This document shows, piece by piece, positions 50,077-59,443 of a DNA stretch of 64,000 bases (position 1 is the first letter of the stretch; every line of letters begins with the position of its first letter). Source of the stretch: JANQEU01 sp965228045 (GTDB lineage Bacteria > Bacteroidota > Bacteroidia > Cytophagales > Cyclobacteriaceae); NCBI GenBank assembly GCA_965228045.1, contig OZ245789.1, positions 3,844,001-3,908,000 on the forward strand, in the 5' to 3' direction. A model generated the notes under the pieces. The model made no database searches, was not told the origin of the DNA, and saw only the letters and a list, made by a program, of their open reading frames with translations. The position numbers and the translations under genes were made by a program.

Positions 50077-50691
50077 TTAGGCCATTCTCTGGATCCAGGC
50101 TTCGATACCTAGCATTATCATCTCAATCGATACCGAGCCCACAAATAATGCAGTGATCCTACCTGCAATATCAAAATACCTTTCCACCAATTCTTCACGA
50201 CTTTTGCGAACGTAATCATGAAGTCGTTTTAGGAAAAAAATTGTTACCAGAGACACCGAGACAGCTAACAAAATAGCCAGGCAGGATTCCAATATGCCCA
50301 TTCTTTGACCTATGACCACACTTGCACTAATCGTGCCCGGACCAATCAAAACGGGCATGGCTATCGCTCCTGCAATGTGTTTTGACTCTCCCCTAAGAAA
50401 CTTGATTGAACCAGGCCCCCTAAACAGAAATTGTATACCAATCAACAAAAAAACCACACCTCCGAAGATCTGAAAAGAAGCAAATTGTAATTGAAGTACG
50501 CCGGAAAAAATCGTGTCGCCCAAAACTGCAAAACAACAAAATACTGAGGCGGATATAATTCCTGCTCTCACCAGAACCGGTCGGAAATGCTTTTCGTCCA
50601 GTTTCTTGAGAATATCAATGAGATAAACGATGACTAAAAATGGATTAAGCAACACCATGAGCAGCATCGTGGACTTGGCAAATTCAGTCAT
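50077..50691 (-). CDS. marC: MarC family integral membrane protein
   Basis: The 204-residue protein has six hydrophobic segments in the MarC pattern: 'TMLLMVLLNPFLVIVYLIDI', 'ISASVFCCFAVLGDTIFSGV', 'FQIFGGVVFLLIGIQFLF', then 'AGAIAMPVLIGPGTISASVV', with the family's P-x-L-x-GPG-x-I motif, and two more helices. MarC proteins sit in the inner membrane; their transport role is unproven. The spelling of neighbours (a GIY-YIG gene downstream) gives no pathway. Confidence 0.9.
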   Translation of the reverse strand: MTEFAKSTMLLMVLLNPFLVIVYLIDILKKLDEKHFRPVLVRAGIISASVFCCFAVLGDTIFSGVLQLQFASFQIFGGVVFLLIGIQFLFRGPGSIKFLRGESKHIAGAIAMPVLIGPGTISASVVIGQRMGILESCLAILLAVSVSLVTIFFLKRLHDYVRKSREELVERYFDIAGRITALFVGSVSIEMIMLGIEAWIQRMA

Positions 50692-50884
50692 TGGGCCTGA
50701 TTGGTCTTAGAATCATTGAATTAGTTTTGTCTGCTCGAAATTGGGAAAATCAAATCGGATTATCCACAAAATAGGATTTTAAGATGACAGAAAAAGTGGA
50801 TAACAAAATCATTTTCAATTCCGGCTATAACTTTCATTTTCCTTAATTTGTATTGGGTAAGCCCCAAACAAACCACCATCTCGT

Positions 50885-53800
50885 ATGTACTTAATTTTTG
50901 ATACGGAAACCACCGGTTTACCGCACAATAAAACAGCTCCTGTCGAAGATCTGGATAACTGGCCTCGTCTCGTTCAGATCGCATGGCAATTGCATGATCC
51001 TAAGGGTAAGCTTGTCTCATCAGGCAATCATATTGTCAAACCGGAAGGTTTTACGATACCATTCAATGCTGAAAAAGTACATGGCATTTCCACAGACAGG
51101 GCGCTTGAAGTAGGAGAAGACAGAAAAGAAGTCCTTGAAAAATTCTCCCGAGACGTTGCAAGGGCCAAGGTACTGGTGGGGCACAACATTGAATTTGATA
51201 ATAAAATCATTGGGGCTGAGTACCTCCGTACGGAGATGGAAAACATCCTCCAGGAAATGCCCAACATCGACACCGCTACTGAAACAGTGGATTTTGCCCA
51301 ACTGGAAGGCGGAATAGGTGGACGGTTAAAGCAACCCAAACTCATAGAGCTCTATGAAAAACTTTTCGGTGAGGGCTTTGGTGACGCCCATGATGCTGCC
51401 TACGACGTGGATGCCACGGCAAAGGCCTTCTTTGAGTGTCTCAAACGAAAAATCATCCCTCCTTTCGAGCCGATTGAAGTTACCGAGATCAGTTATGAAG
51501 CCCCGGATCTGGAGGAAGCAAACTTCGCATGGATCAGGAAAAAGGCTTCCGGTAAGATTGGTGAAAGTGAAGTCGTTGCTGAAGATATTTCAGGGCAATT
51601 TGTCCACCTGCACGTTCACTCACAATTTTCTGTACTGCAGGCCACTCCCGAAGTAGAGGCCATTGTACAAAAAGCAGCGGATGATGGAATGCCTGCAGTT
51701 GCACTCACGGATCTGGGCAATATGTTCGGGGCATTTAAGTTCGTACGAGCCGCACTAAAAGCCGGAGTAAAACCGATTGTAGGTTGTGAGTTTTTCGTTG
51801 CTGAAGAAAGACAAAAACTTCAGTTTACTAAGGACAATCCCGATAAGAGATTTCAGCAGGTCCTACTGGCCAAAAACAAAAAAGGATATGAGAATCTGGC
51901 CAAATTAAGTTCGTTTGGCTACATCGAGGGACTTTACGGCCTCTATCCGCGAATCGACAAAGCACTGATCCAACAATACAGCGAAGGCGTCATTGCGCTA
52001 AGCGGAGGATTGACGGGTGAAATCCCACACCTGGTGCTAAACGTGGGCGAAACCCAGGCTGAGGAAGCCCTCCTTTGGTGGAAAGAAGTATTTGGGGAGG
52101 ATTTTTACATTGAGATTGGTCGCCATGAGCTGGAAGAAGAAAATCACCTGAACCAGGTACTTGTTTCACTGGCCCGAAAGCACGAGGTCAGGATTGTGGC
52201 TACCAATGAACTGTTTTACCTGGATCGTACTGATGCCAAAGCACACGACGTGCTTATCTGTATCAAAGAAAATGAAAAGCAGAGTACTCCTATCGGACGA
52301 GGTCGGGGGTTCAGGCCAGGCTTACCCAATGACAATTACTATTTTAAATCCCAGGAGGAAATGAAAAAGAGCTTCGGGGATATTCCCGAAGCCATTGAAA
52401 ACATTCATGAAATTGTCTCCAAAATTGAGGAGTTTAAGCTCGAAAGAGATGTCCTGCTTCCGAAGTTCAATATCCCTGAAGAGTTTAGGGTAGCTGACGA
52501 CCCGGATGGAAAGAAGGGAGAAAATGCGTACCTGAGACATTTGACATATGAAGGAGCCAAAAGTCGTTATGATTCCCTGACCGATGAGATCCGCGAACGA
52601 ATTGACTTTGAGTTGGAAACCATCGAAAATACAGGGTATCCCGGGTATTTCCTGATCGTACAGGATTTCACTTCAAAAGCCCGTGAAATGGGTGTGTCCG
52701 TCGGTCCAGGACGTGGTTCCGCGGCCGGGAGTGTGGTGGCCTATTGCATTGGGATAACCAATGTGGACCCGATAGCCTATGACCTCCTTTTTGAGCGATT
52801 TTTAAATCCTGACAGGGTTTCCCTTCCTGATATTGACATTGACTTTGACAACGAAGGTCGGGAGAAAGTCATCGAATATGTGGTGGGTAAATACGGTTTC
52901 AACCAGGTAGCTCAGATCATCACTTATGGCACCATGGCACCGAAATCCGCCATCCGGGATGCAGGGAGGGTCATGGAACTATCACTGCCAGAAACTGACA
53001 GCATCGCGAAGCTGGTGCCTGAGCGGCCGGGGACAAAATTTAATAAAGTTTTTGACGAAGTCCCGGAGCTGAAAGACATTAAAAATGGCAATGACCTGCA
53101 CGCTCAGGTTCTGAATCAAGCCATTGTTCTGGAGGGGTCTTTGAGGAACACAGGAATTCATGCCTGTGGTGTCATCATCACTCCGGATGACATGACCAAG
53201 TTCATCCCCGTTGCCAGGTCAAAAGATTCTGAACTACTGCTCACACAGTTCGACAATAGCGTAGTCGAGAATGCCGGGATGCTCAAAATGGATTTTCTGG
53301 GTTTAAAAACCCTATCCATCATTCGCACAGCCATAGAAAACGTCGAAAAGCGATATGGCAGAAAGATTGACATCGATAAAATTCCTCTGGATGACGCGAA
53401 GACCTATGAGCTCTATCAAAGAGGAGAAACCAACGGAACCTTCCAGTTCGAGTCACCGGGAATGCAGAAACACCTTCGCTCGCTCAAGCCTGATAAGTTT
53501 GAGGATCTGATTGCCATGAACGCACTGTACAGACCGGGACCGATGGAATACATCCCAAATTTCATCAAAAGAAAGCACGGTCAGGAACAGATCAATTATG
53601 ACCTGCCCGAGATGGAAGAATACCTGGCGGAGACATATGGGATCACTGTCTACCAGGAGCAGGTGATGCTCCTGTCCCAAAAGTTGGCCGGATTTACAAA
53701 GGGTGAGGCGGATGTATTGCGTAAAGCAATGGGAAAGAAGATCTTCAAACTGCTGGAAGAACTGAAGCCCAAGTTCATCAACCAGGCGGTGGAAAAAGGT

Positions 53801-55105
53801 CATCCTAAGGAGAAGCTTGAAAAAATCTGGAAGGATTGGGAGGCCTTTGCGGCATATGCTTTTAATAAATCCCACAGTACGTGCTATTCGGTGGTGGCTT
53901 ACCAGACTGGTTATCTGAAAGCCAACTATCCGCAGGAGTACATGGCCGCTGTTTTGACGCACAATCAGAGCAACATTGACAAGGTCAGCTTTTTCATGGA
54001 AGAGTGTAGAAATCAGGGCATTAAGGTTCTGGGACCGCATGTCAATGAATCAGATCAGCATTTTACGGTAAACCAGGAAGGTCAGATCCGTTTTGGGCTT
54101 GGCGCAATAAAAGGGACCGGTGAGTCCGCCGTACAAGCGGTCATCGAGGAAAGAAAAGAGAATGGCCCTTTTGAAGATATTTTTGATTTTGCCAAGCGGG
54201 TAAATTTGAGGGCTGTCAATAAGAAGTCCTTCGAATCGTTGGCGAAAGCCGGCGCATTTGATTGTTTCAACACCTTCCACCGACGACAATATGTAGAGGT
54301 GGACGATGACGGAACCTCACTTATCGAGAAGTCGATCCGGTTTGCCAATAAGCTTCAGATGGAAGAAGCAAGCTCCCAGGCCTCGTTATTCGGTGGCTCG
54401 AGTGGTACGGAATTGGCTAAACCAAAGCCGGGAAATATCGAGCCCTATGGTGACATCGAAAAGCTAAACATTGAAAAAGAGATGGTGGGTCTCTACATCA
54501 CCGGCCATCCCCTCGATCAGTACAACTTTGAAATGACCTACCTCACCAATACGAGGATCAAAGAACTCAAAGAACCTGAAAACCTTAGTGGCAGAGAAAT
54601 AAAATTCGGAGGCATCGTCACTGATGTTCAGCACCGAATGTCCAAAAAAGGAAACCCATTTGGCCAGCTGACCCTGGAGGACTATGAGGACAGCCATACC
54701 TTTTATCTATTCTCAGATGTTTACCTCAAATTCAAGAGTTACCTGGAGACAGGTTGGTTCTTGTATGTAGGAGCGTCTGTCCAAAACCGCTGGAACAGCG
54801 AGGAACTGGAAGTGAAGATCCATTCCATTGAATACCTTGGAGAAATAAGGGAACGATTGGTAAAAGGTCTGGAGCTACAGCTAAACATCGATGACATCGA
54901 TGAATTTACGATCTCTGAGATTGGTCAGCTTGCTAACCAGTTCCCTGGTCCATCGCAGCTAAAGCTGAACATCGTAGGCGTTCATGATGAAAAAATGATC
55001 AATGTGGAAATGCTCAGCAGGACTAAGTCGGTAGAAACTTCCACTGAGCTTATCAACCAGCTGAACCGGATCGAGAATATCAGGTTCAGGGTTGTCACGG
55101 GCTGA
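50885..55105 (+). CDS. dnaE: DNA polymerase III alpha subunit with N-terminal DnaQ-like proofreading exonuclease fused on
   Basis: The 1406-residue protein begins with a DEDDh exonuclease: D6 and E8 ('IFDTETTG'), D105 ('GHNIEFDNKI'), H169 and D174 ('DAHDAAYDVDAT'). A PHP domain follows from about 238 ('HLHVHSQFSVLQ'), where 'ALTDLGNMFG' has Leu instead of the His of the metal-binding type, so its PHP activity may be lost. The polymerase core has 'SVGPGRGSAAGS' and 'PDIDIDFD' with catalytic D649 and D651. The C-terminus has a clamp-binding 'QASLFG' (from residue 1165) and an OB fold. This is the replicative polymerase with proofreading in cis. It starts at ATG 50885. Confidence 0.96.
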   Translation: MYLIFDTETTGLPHNKTAPVEDLDNWPRLVQIAWQLHDPKGKLVSSGNHIVKPEGFTIPFNAEKVHGISTDRALEVGEDRKEVLEKFSRDVARAKVLVGHNIEFDNKIIGAEYLRTEMENILQEMPNIDTATETVDFAQLEGGIGGRLKQPKLIELYEKLFGEGFGDAHDAAYDVDATAKAFFECLKRKIIPPFEPIEVTEISYEAPDLEEANFAWIRKKASGKIGESEVVAEDISGQFVHLHVHSQFSVLQATPEVEAIVQKAADDGMPAVALTDLGNMFGAFKFVRAALKAGVKPIVGCEFFVAEERQKLQFTKDNPDKRFQQVLLAKNKKGYENLAKLSSFGYIEGLYGLYPRIDKALIQQYSEGVIALSGGLTGEIPHLVLNVGETQAEEALLWWKEVFGEDFYIEIGRHELEEENHLNQVLVSLARKHEVRIVATNELFYLDRTDAKAHDVLICIKENEKQSTPIGRGRGFRPGLPNDNYYFKSQEEMKKSFGDIPEAIENIHEIVSKIEEFKLERDVLLPKFNIPEEFRVADDPDGKKGENAYLRHLTYEGAKSRYDSLTDEIRERIDFELETIENTGYPGYFLIVQDFTSKAREMGVSVGPGRGSAAGSVVAYCIGITNVDPIAYDLLFERFLNPDRVSLPDIDIDFDNEGREKVIEYVVGKYGFNQVAQIITYGTMAPKSAIRDAGRVMELSLPETDSIAKLVPERPGTKFNKVFDEVPELKDIKNGNDLHAQVLNQAIVLEGSLRNTGIHACGVIITPDDMTKFIPVARSKDSELLLTQFDNSVVENAGMLKMDFLGLKTLSIIRTAIENVEKRYGRKIDIDKIPLDDAKTYELYQRGETNGTFQFESPGMQKHLRSLKPDKFEDLIAMNALYRPGPMEYIPNFIKRKHGQEQINYDLPEMEEYLAETYGITVYQEQVMLLSQKLAGFTKGEADVLRKAMGKKIFKLLEELKPKFINQAVEKGHPKEKLEKIWKDWEAFAAYAFNKSHSTCYSVVAYQTGYLKANYPQEYMAAVLTHNQSNIDKVSFFMEECRNQGIKVLGPHVNESDQHFTVNQEGQIRFGLGAIKGTGESAVQAVIEERKENGPFEDIFDFAKRVNLRAVNKKSFESLAKAGAFDCFNTFHRRQYVEVDDDGTSLIEKSIRFANKLQMEEASSQASLFGGSSGTELAKPKPGNIEPYGDIEKLNIEKEMVGLYITGHPLDQYNFEMTYLTNTRIKELKEPENLSGREIKFGGIVTDVQHRMSKKGNPFGQLTLEDYEDSHTFYLFSDVYLKFKSYLETGWFLYVGASVQNRWNSEELEVKIHSIEYLGEIRERLVKGLELQLNIDDIDEFTISEIGQLANQFPGPSQLKLNIVGVHDEKMINVEMLSRTKSVETSTELINQLNRIENIRFRVVTG

Positions 55106-55132
55106 TTTGTCAGATTCTAATATCGAATTTCA

Positions 55133-55163
55133 TTTGTAGAGGAATTGCTTTTGGTTAATTTAG
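55133..55163 (+). promoter_or_regulatory. Promoter of the two-gene surface-protein unit
   Basis: TTTG at 55133-55136 and TAATTTAG at 55156-55163 lie 19 bases apart, matching the Bacteroidota -33/-7 promoter except for one base in the -7 box. They precede the ATG at 55220 by about 56 bases. Confidence 0.5.
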
Positions 55164-55219
55164 AGGTGAATCACTATTTCCCTTCCTAGGCTTAAAGGCA
55201 CAACTAAAACACGCTCATT

Positions 55220-56410
55220 ATGAAATCGTTTAAATATGCGGTGGCAATGGTGCTATGCCTGTCCACCTTTCTCTCTTTCGCCCAGGTAACTCACACCGTT
55301 TGGATCGCTGACAATAACCCCAATGCTCCTGATGGCGACCACATTTTCTCCTCATTGCAGGATGCTATTGACGCAGCACAACCTGGTGACTCTGTCTACG
55401 TACAACCGAGTCCGACAAAATACGGATCGGCCACCATCGATAAAGAAATACACCTATTCGGTATTGGATTCAACCTTGATAAGGATGCACCTCTTACCAG
55501 TACCATTACTCACGTCTTCCTGACAAATAAACCAGACAATGCCACCAATTCATCCAAATCCACCGTGAGAGGATTAAAATTTGACAATTTGTACATCATC
55601 AGAAACAACATAGGAGCTCCGGATTACATTTCAGAAGATGTCACGATATCAAACTGTCAGTTCATTCAAATGTCTACAGGCAGTTACTATTACGCCAGAA
55701 TAGATAGTTTGACACTTTATGACAATTACATCACGTCCGGATTGGCTTTCGATAGGACCGTAACCAAACTTCAGTTAAGAAACAATCTGATCAATGGTCA
55801 GATCTATTTTACAGCAACCGGGTATCATTCCGGAATTATCAGCAACAATATTATTTATGCTTACCTAAGGAAAAATTCTAGTGGTGACGACCTAATCATT
55901 CAAAATAACAATTTCATAGGGGCATCGGGTACCACAGCCTTCAATGTCACCATGCTGGATGCCATCATTGCAAACAACATTTTCTATGGCAGAACACCAA
56001 GTATAGTGGCTGCGGGAGGCAGTTCTTCCACCAGCTTTCAGCGAAATGTTTTCAACAATAATCTTGCCTATGGAACTGAAAATGACGAATTACCGCCATC
56101 AGGTGGCGATTCCAATAATTCAGGAGATGAAAATCTGGAGGGAGATTCGCCGTTATTTGCAGATGTTGACATCCTAAGTACCTGGTCATCATCTTATGAT
56201 TTTACACTTGACACTTCCACACCTTCTCCTGCGATTGACGCGGGAAGTGATAATTCCGATATTGGGATAACCGGTGGGCCCTATCCCTGGACCGAGAGTA
56301 ACTTTTCTTTGAATACCACGGCTTTTCCCACTATTCAAACTTTCAATGTAAACACGATCATCAACCCCGGCGATGATCTGGATGTAAGGATCAAGGTAAA
56401 AGCCAACTAA
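55220..56410 (+). CDS. Secreted right-handed parallel beta-helix protein
   Basis: The 396-residue protein has a signal peptide ('AMVLCLSTFLSFAQ', about 22 residues) and the start of a pectin-lyase-like beta-helix: 'FSSLQDAIDAAQPGDSVYVQ' is the usual first turn, followed by short N-rich rungs such as 'SNCQFIQMSTGSYYY', 'LQLRNNLINGQIYFTA', 'GIISNNIIYAYLRKN', 'IIQNNNFIGASG' and 'IIANNIFYGRTP'. It probably binds or cleaves a polysaccharide at the cell surface, though no catalytic residues are assigned. It lacks a T9SS sorting domain at its end. The PKD protein follows after six bases and is presumably co-transcribed. Confidence 0.82.
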   Translation: MKSFKYAVAMVLCLSTFLSFAQVTHTVWIADNNPNAPDGDHIFSSLQDAIDAAQPGDSVYVQPSPTKYGSATIDKEIHLFGIGFNLDKDAPLTSTITHVFLTNKPDNATNSSKSTVRGLKFDNLYIIRNNIGAPDYISEDVTISNCQFIQMSTGSYYYARIDSLTLYDNYITSGLAFDRTVTKLQLRNNLINGQIYFTATGYHSGIISNNIIYAYLRKNSSGDDLIIQNNNFIGASGTTAFNVTMLDAIIANNIFYGRTPSIVAAGGSSSTSFQRNVFNNNLAYGTENDELPPSGGDSNNSGDENLEGDSPLFADVDILSTWSSSYDFTLDTSTPSPAIDAGSDNSDIGITGGPYPWTESNFSLNTTAFPTIQTFNVNTIINPGDDLDVRIKVKAN

Positions 56411-56416
56411 GAAGCA

Positions 56417-58951
56417 GTGCTACGGAGGTTCATTCTTATATTGGGCATATGCCTGGCACAATCCTTTTGTTGGGCGCAATCGGACATTGTTCAATTGGAA
56501 TATTATGTGGACGAAGACCCCGGTGTTGGAGAGGCCACTGAAATTCCCATGTCCCAGGGACAAAACATAGATATCAACTACTCGATTCCGGTCTCTTCCA
56601 TGAGCCTTTCCCAGGGATGGCATACCGTGGTTGTAAGAGCAAAAAACGCGGACGGCTTCTGGAGTCTGTATGAGAGCCGAAGGTTCTACATCCAATCTGT
56701 TGCCGGTGCATCCGATCCGGTTATCGAAGACATAGATGAGGTAGAATACTATGTCAATGAGGATCCCGGTGTGGGTCATGGAATTAAGATCAGCATTTCT
56801 TCGGGACAAACGTTGGATTTTGAAGATGTTGTCAATACAAGTGAGGCAAAATCAGGATTAAATGTTGTAGGTATTCGAGCCAAGAATGCCGCTGGCTTAT
56901 GGGGATTCACGGAAGTAAGATCATTTTACCTTCAGGATGCTGACCCGATCGAAAACAGCCCGCCTGGCGATATAGTATTGTTGGAATATTTCTTCGACAA
57001 AGATCCCGGGCATGGAAGGGCGGCAGAAATTTCAGTCACTCAGGGTCAAATGGTAGATGTATCTGAGATTTTTGAAGCAGATACATTGTCGGTAGGGCTG
57101 CATAAGGTCGGGATCCGGGCCAAAAACGAATATGGTATTTGGGGACTGACTGAGTACAGGTCAGTTTATGTACAATCGGTGGGGAGTGTTACTACGACAC
57201 CTGTCCTGATCAAAGCCATGGAATACTTCATCGATGAAGACCCGGGGGTTGGAAAAGCCACACCCATTGACATAGCCTCCGGAGTTTCGGAAATAGACAT
57301 TGACAACATAACACTGTCCACCAATGGTCCACTTACTATTGGTGATCACAGCCTTACCATTCGGGCTCAGAATATGAATGGCTCATGGGGATATTCTGAA
57401 ACCAAAACTTTCTCAGTAGATGGTGATTGTCCGATTGCATCCTTTGATGTCTCTCTTGCCTGTGCGGGTGAAAGTATCTTTTTAACCGACAACAGCTCGG
57501 GAATCCTGGGTGAAGCGGATTATACGTGGTTTGCTGATGGAGATAGCATTTCGAATACGGAAGGTGACATTGCTCATATTTTTGAGGACGAAGGAACTCA
57601 CACCCTTTCCCTGAAGATCAAAAACGGTGAGATATGTCAGGATAGTACGGGAATCGAAGTTTACATTAAAGACAAACCGATCGCGATTTTCAGTGCTCAA
57701 ACGGTCACACTGGGAGATACCACACACTTTGAGGTAGATACATTTAACATCGGACCAACTTCCACATGGAGCTGGGATTTTGACTCTGATGACAACGTTG
57801 ACACGAGCGTCATTGGAAACTTAAAATATGTATTTACCACATCAGGAACATTCATTACAAAACTCACCGTAAGTGACGGATCCGGATGCGAGAACACCTA
57901 CAACAGGAGCGTAAAAGTATTGGATAGTGCAACTACCACCAGCGTAAATACGCCTATAGAAGATGCAGAAATGGCATTCAGCTATTCAGGAACGTGTATC
58001 AACAGCTCCACAACTTTTATCAATGGATCTTTGAATGTGCCTGATTCTGCCATTTATAACTGGGATTTCAATAATGATGGTATTGTGGATAGCAATTCCG
58101 AAAACCCTTCACATCAATTTGATACCGCCGGGAGTTATACAGTTAGTTTATGGATCGAAACTGATACGATTTACAGTTTTGCATCCAATGTAAAGATCAC
58201 GCCCAAGCCAATAGCCAGGTTTGAAGTGACCGGCTCGTGCATTGGTGAGGCCGCAACCATCCAAAATTATAGTGTAGCGCCTTCGGCTTCATTCAAATGG
58301 GATATGGATGGAGACGGGGTAACTGACAGTGAGGATCCGGGGCTTTCAGCATTCACTTATGAACAACCGGATGATTATACTGCTTCCCTGTTGCTGGATT
58401 ACGGAAACGGCTGCCTGGATTTTGAAGCGATCACGATAAATGTGAGCGAGCCGCCTCAGGCGGGATTCAGCTATAGTTATGAGCTCGCAGGTTCTGCTGC
58501 GAGTGTTCAGTTTTACAATGAATCCATCAATGGGAAGGATTATATCTGGAGTTTTGGGGACGGTGATTCCTCGATGGTCCAAAGTCCATCGCACGAATTT
58601 GGGACAGATGAGACCTACACAGTCTGTCTCACTACCCGGAATGGTTGTAGCGAAGAACAGTTTTGCCAGGAGATGAATTTTTCAGTTCTCGGTGTCAATG
58701 ATCTGGAGGCCGATATTTCCATTTATCCAAATCCAAGTGACGGACAAGTCTATTTGGAGATATTCAACTCGACTCAAGCCTATCATAACATTGAGTTATT
58801 TGATTTTAATGGTAAAGAAATCTACAAAAGGGAGTTTACCGGAGGCAAGCTCAAAAGACTGGAATTACCGTACTTAAGAAAAGGAAGCTACCTGGTCGTG
58901 ATTTCAAATGAAAGCGGCCAATACCGCAAGACGCTTTTCGTGGGGAAATAG
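56417..58951 (+). CDS. Large secreted protein with four repeat domains, PKD domains and a T9SS sorting domain
   Basis: The 844-residue protein starts at GTG 56417 with a signal peptide ('FILILGICLAQSFCWAQ'). Four repeats of about 68 residues occupy 26-94, 108-173, 187-253 and 266-334, each beginning with 'EYYVDEDPGVG'-like text and ending 'RAKNxxGxWxxxExRxFYxQ'. Then come about five PKD-like domains (338-740; e.g. 'YNWDFNNDGIVDSNSENPSH', 'YIWSFGDGDSSMVQSPSHEF'). The last 80 residues are a T9SS type A sorting domain ('DISIYPNPSDGQVYLEIF'). It is exported by T9SS and anchored on or released from the cell surface, probably as an adhesin or in polymer binding. Confidence 0.9.
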   Translation: MLRRFILILGICLAQSFCWAQSDIVQLEYYVDEDPGVGEATEIPMSQGQNIDINYSIPVSSMSLSQGWHTVVVRAKNADGFWSLYESRRFYIQSVAGASDPVIEDIDEVEYYVNEDPGVGHGIKISISSGQTLDFEDVVNTSEAKSGLNVVGIRAKNAAGLWGFTEVRSFYLQDADPIENSPPGDIVLLEYFFDKDPGHGRAAEISVTQGQMVDVSEIFEADTLSVGLHKVGIRAKNEYGIWGLTEYRSVYVQSVGSVTTTPVLIKAMEYFIDEDPGVGKATPIDIASGVSEIDIDNITLSTNGPLTIGDHSLTIRAQNMNGSWGYSETKTFSVDGDCPIASFDVSLACAGESIFLTDNSSGILGEADYTWFADGDSISNTEGDIAHIFEDEGTHTLSLKIKNGEICQDSTGIEVYIKDKPIAIFSAQTVTLGDTTHFEVDTFNIGPTSTWSWDFDSDDNVDTSVIGNLKYVFTTSGTFITKLTVSDGSGCENTYNRSVKVLDSATTTSVNTPIEDAEMAFSYSGTCINSSTTFINGSLNVPDSAIYNWDFNNDGIVDSNSENPSHQFDTAGSYTVSLWIETDTIYSFASNVKITPKPIARFEVTGSCIGEAATIQNYSVAPSASFKWDMDGDGVTDSEDPGLSAFTYEQPDDYTASLLLDYGNGCLDFEAITINVSEPPQAGFSYSYELAGSAASVQFYNESINGKDYIWSFGDGDSSMVQSPSHEFGTDETYTVCLTTRNGCSEEQFCQEMNFSVLGVNDLEADISIYPNPSDGQVYLEIFNSTQAYHNIELFDFNGKEIYKREFTGGKLKRLELPYLRKGSYLVVISNESGQYRKTLFVGK

Positions 58952-59020
58952 AACATCGGAAAACTGTCCGCACCCCTACAATTCGATTTTATTGATGAAC
59001 CTAAGATTCAAAGTAAAGGT

Positions 59021-59028
59021 TATCTTTG
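59021..59028 (+). promoter_or_regulatory. Bacteroidota -7 box for thioredoxin
   Basis: TATCTTTG matches TAnnTTTG exactly, 36 bases upstream of the ATG at 59064. A TTG at 58992-58994 (26 bases before the box) may be part of a -33 element but its spacing is long. Confidence 0.5.
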
Positions 59029-59063
59029 CGAACTTGATTATTAGAACTTTAGATTAAACAATA

Positions 59064-59390
59064 ATGGGAAAACCAGTTGAAATTACAGATTCAAACTTCG
59101 AGGAAGTAATCGGCAAGTCAGACAAGCCAGTGTTGGTGGATTTTTGGGCTGAATGGTGCGGTCCTTGTAAGATGATCGGCCCTGTGGTTGAGGAATTGGC
59201 AACCGATTACGACGGAAAAGCTGTGATTGGAAAGGTTGATGTTGACGTAAACCCTGAGGTTTCAGCAAAATATGGTATCCGCTCGATCCCTACTCTACTT
59301 GTTTTCAAAAACGGTGAAATTGTAGACAAACAAATCGGAGCAGTTCCTAAATCGGTATTAAGTCAAAAACTGGAAGCGCAGATCGCATAA
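59064..59390 (+). CDS. trxA: Thioredoxin
   Basis: The 108-residue protein is a standard thioredoxin with active site W31-C32-G33-P34-C35-K in 'VDFWAEWCGPCKMIGP', the cis-Pro in 'YGIRSIPTLLVFKNGEIV', and length typical of TrxA. It has no signal peptide, so it is cytoplasmic and reduces protein disulfides with thioredoxin reductase. It appears monocistronic, with its own -7 box and a strong terminator. Confidence 0.97.
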   Translation: MGKPVEITDSNFEEVIGKSDKPVLVDFWAEWCGPCKMIGPVVEELATDYDGKAVIGKVDVDVNPEVSAKYGIRSIPTLLVFKNGEIVDKQIGAVPKSVLSQKLEAQIA

Positions 59391-59416
59391 GGTATTTTGA
59401 CATCAAAATATTAAGG

Positions 59417-59443
59417 CCCTGATCATACGATCAGGGTTTTTTT
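59417..59443 (+). terminator. Rho-independent terminator after thioredoxin
   Basis: CCCTGATC and GATCAGGG form an eight-pair stem with an ATAC loop and are followed by seven T residues, 26 bases after the trxA stop. The amidase gene converges on it from the other side. Confidence 0.92.

Noticed and set aside
53453..54040. 195-codon antisense frame inside dnaE
   Set aside because: Shadow of the polymerase core codons; no recognisable protein features.
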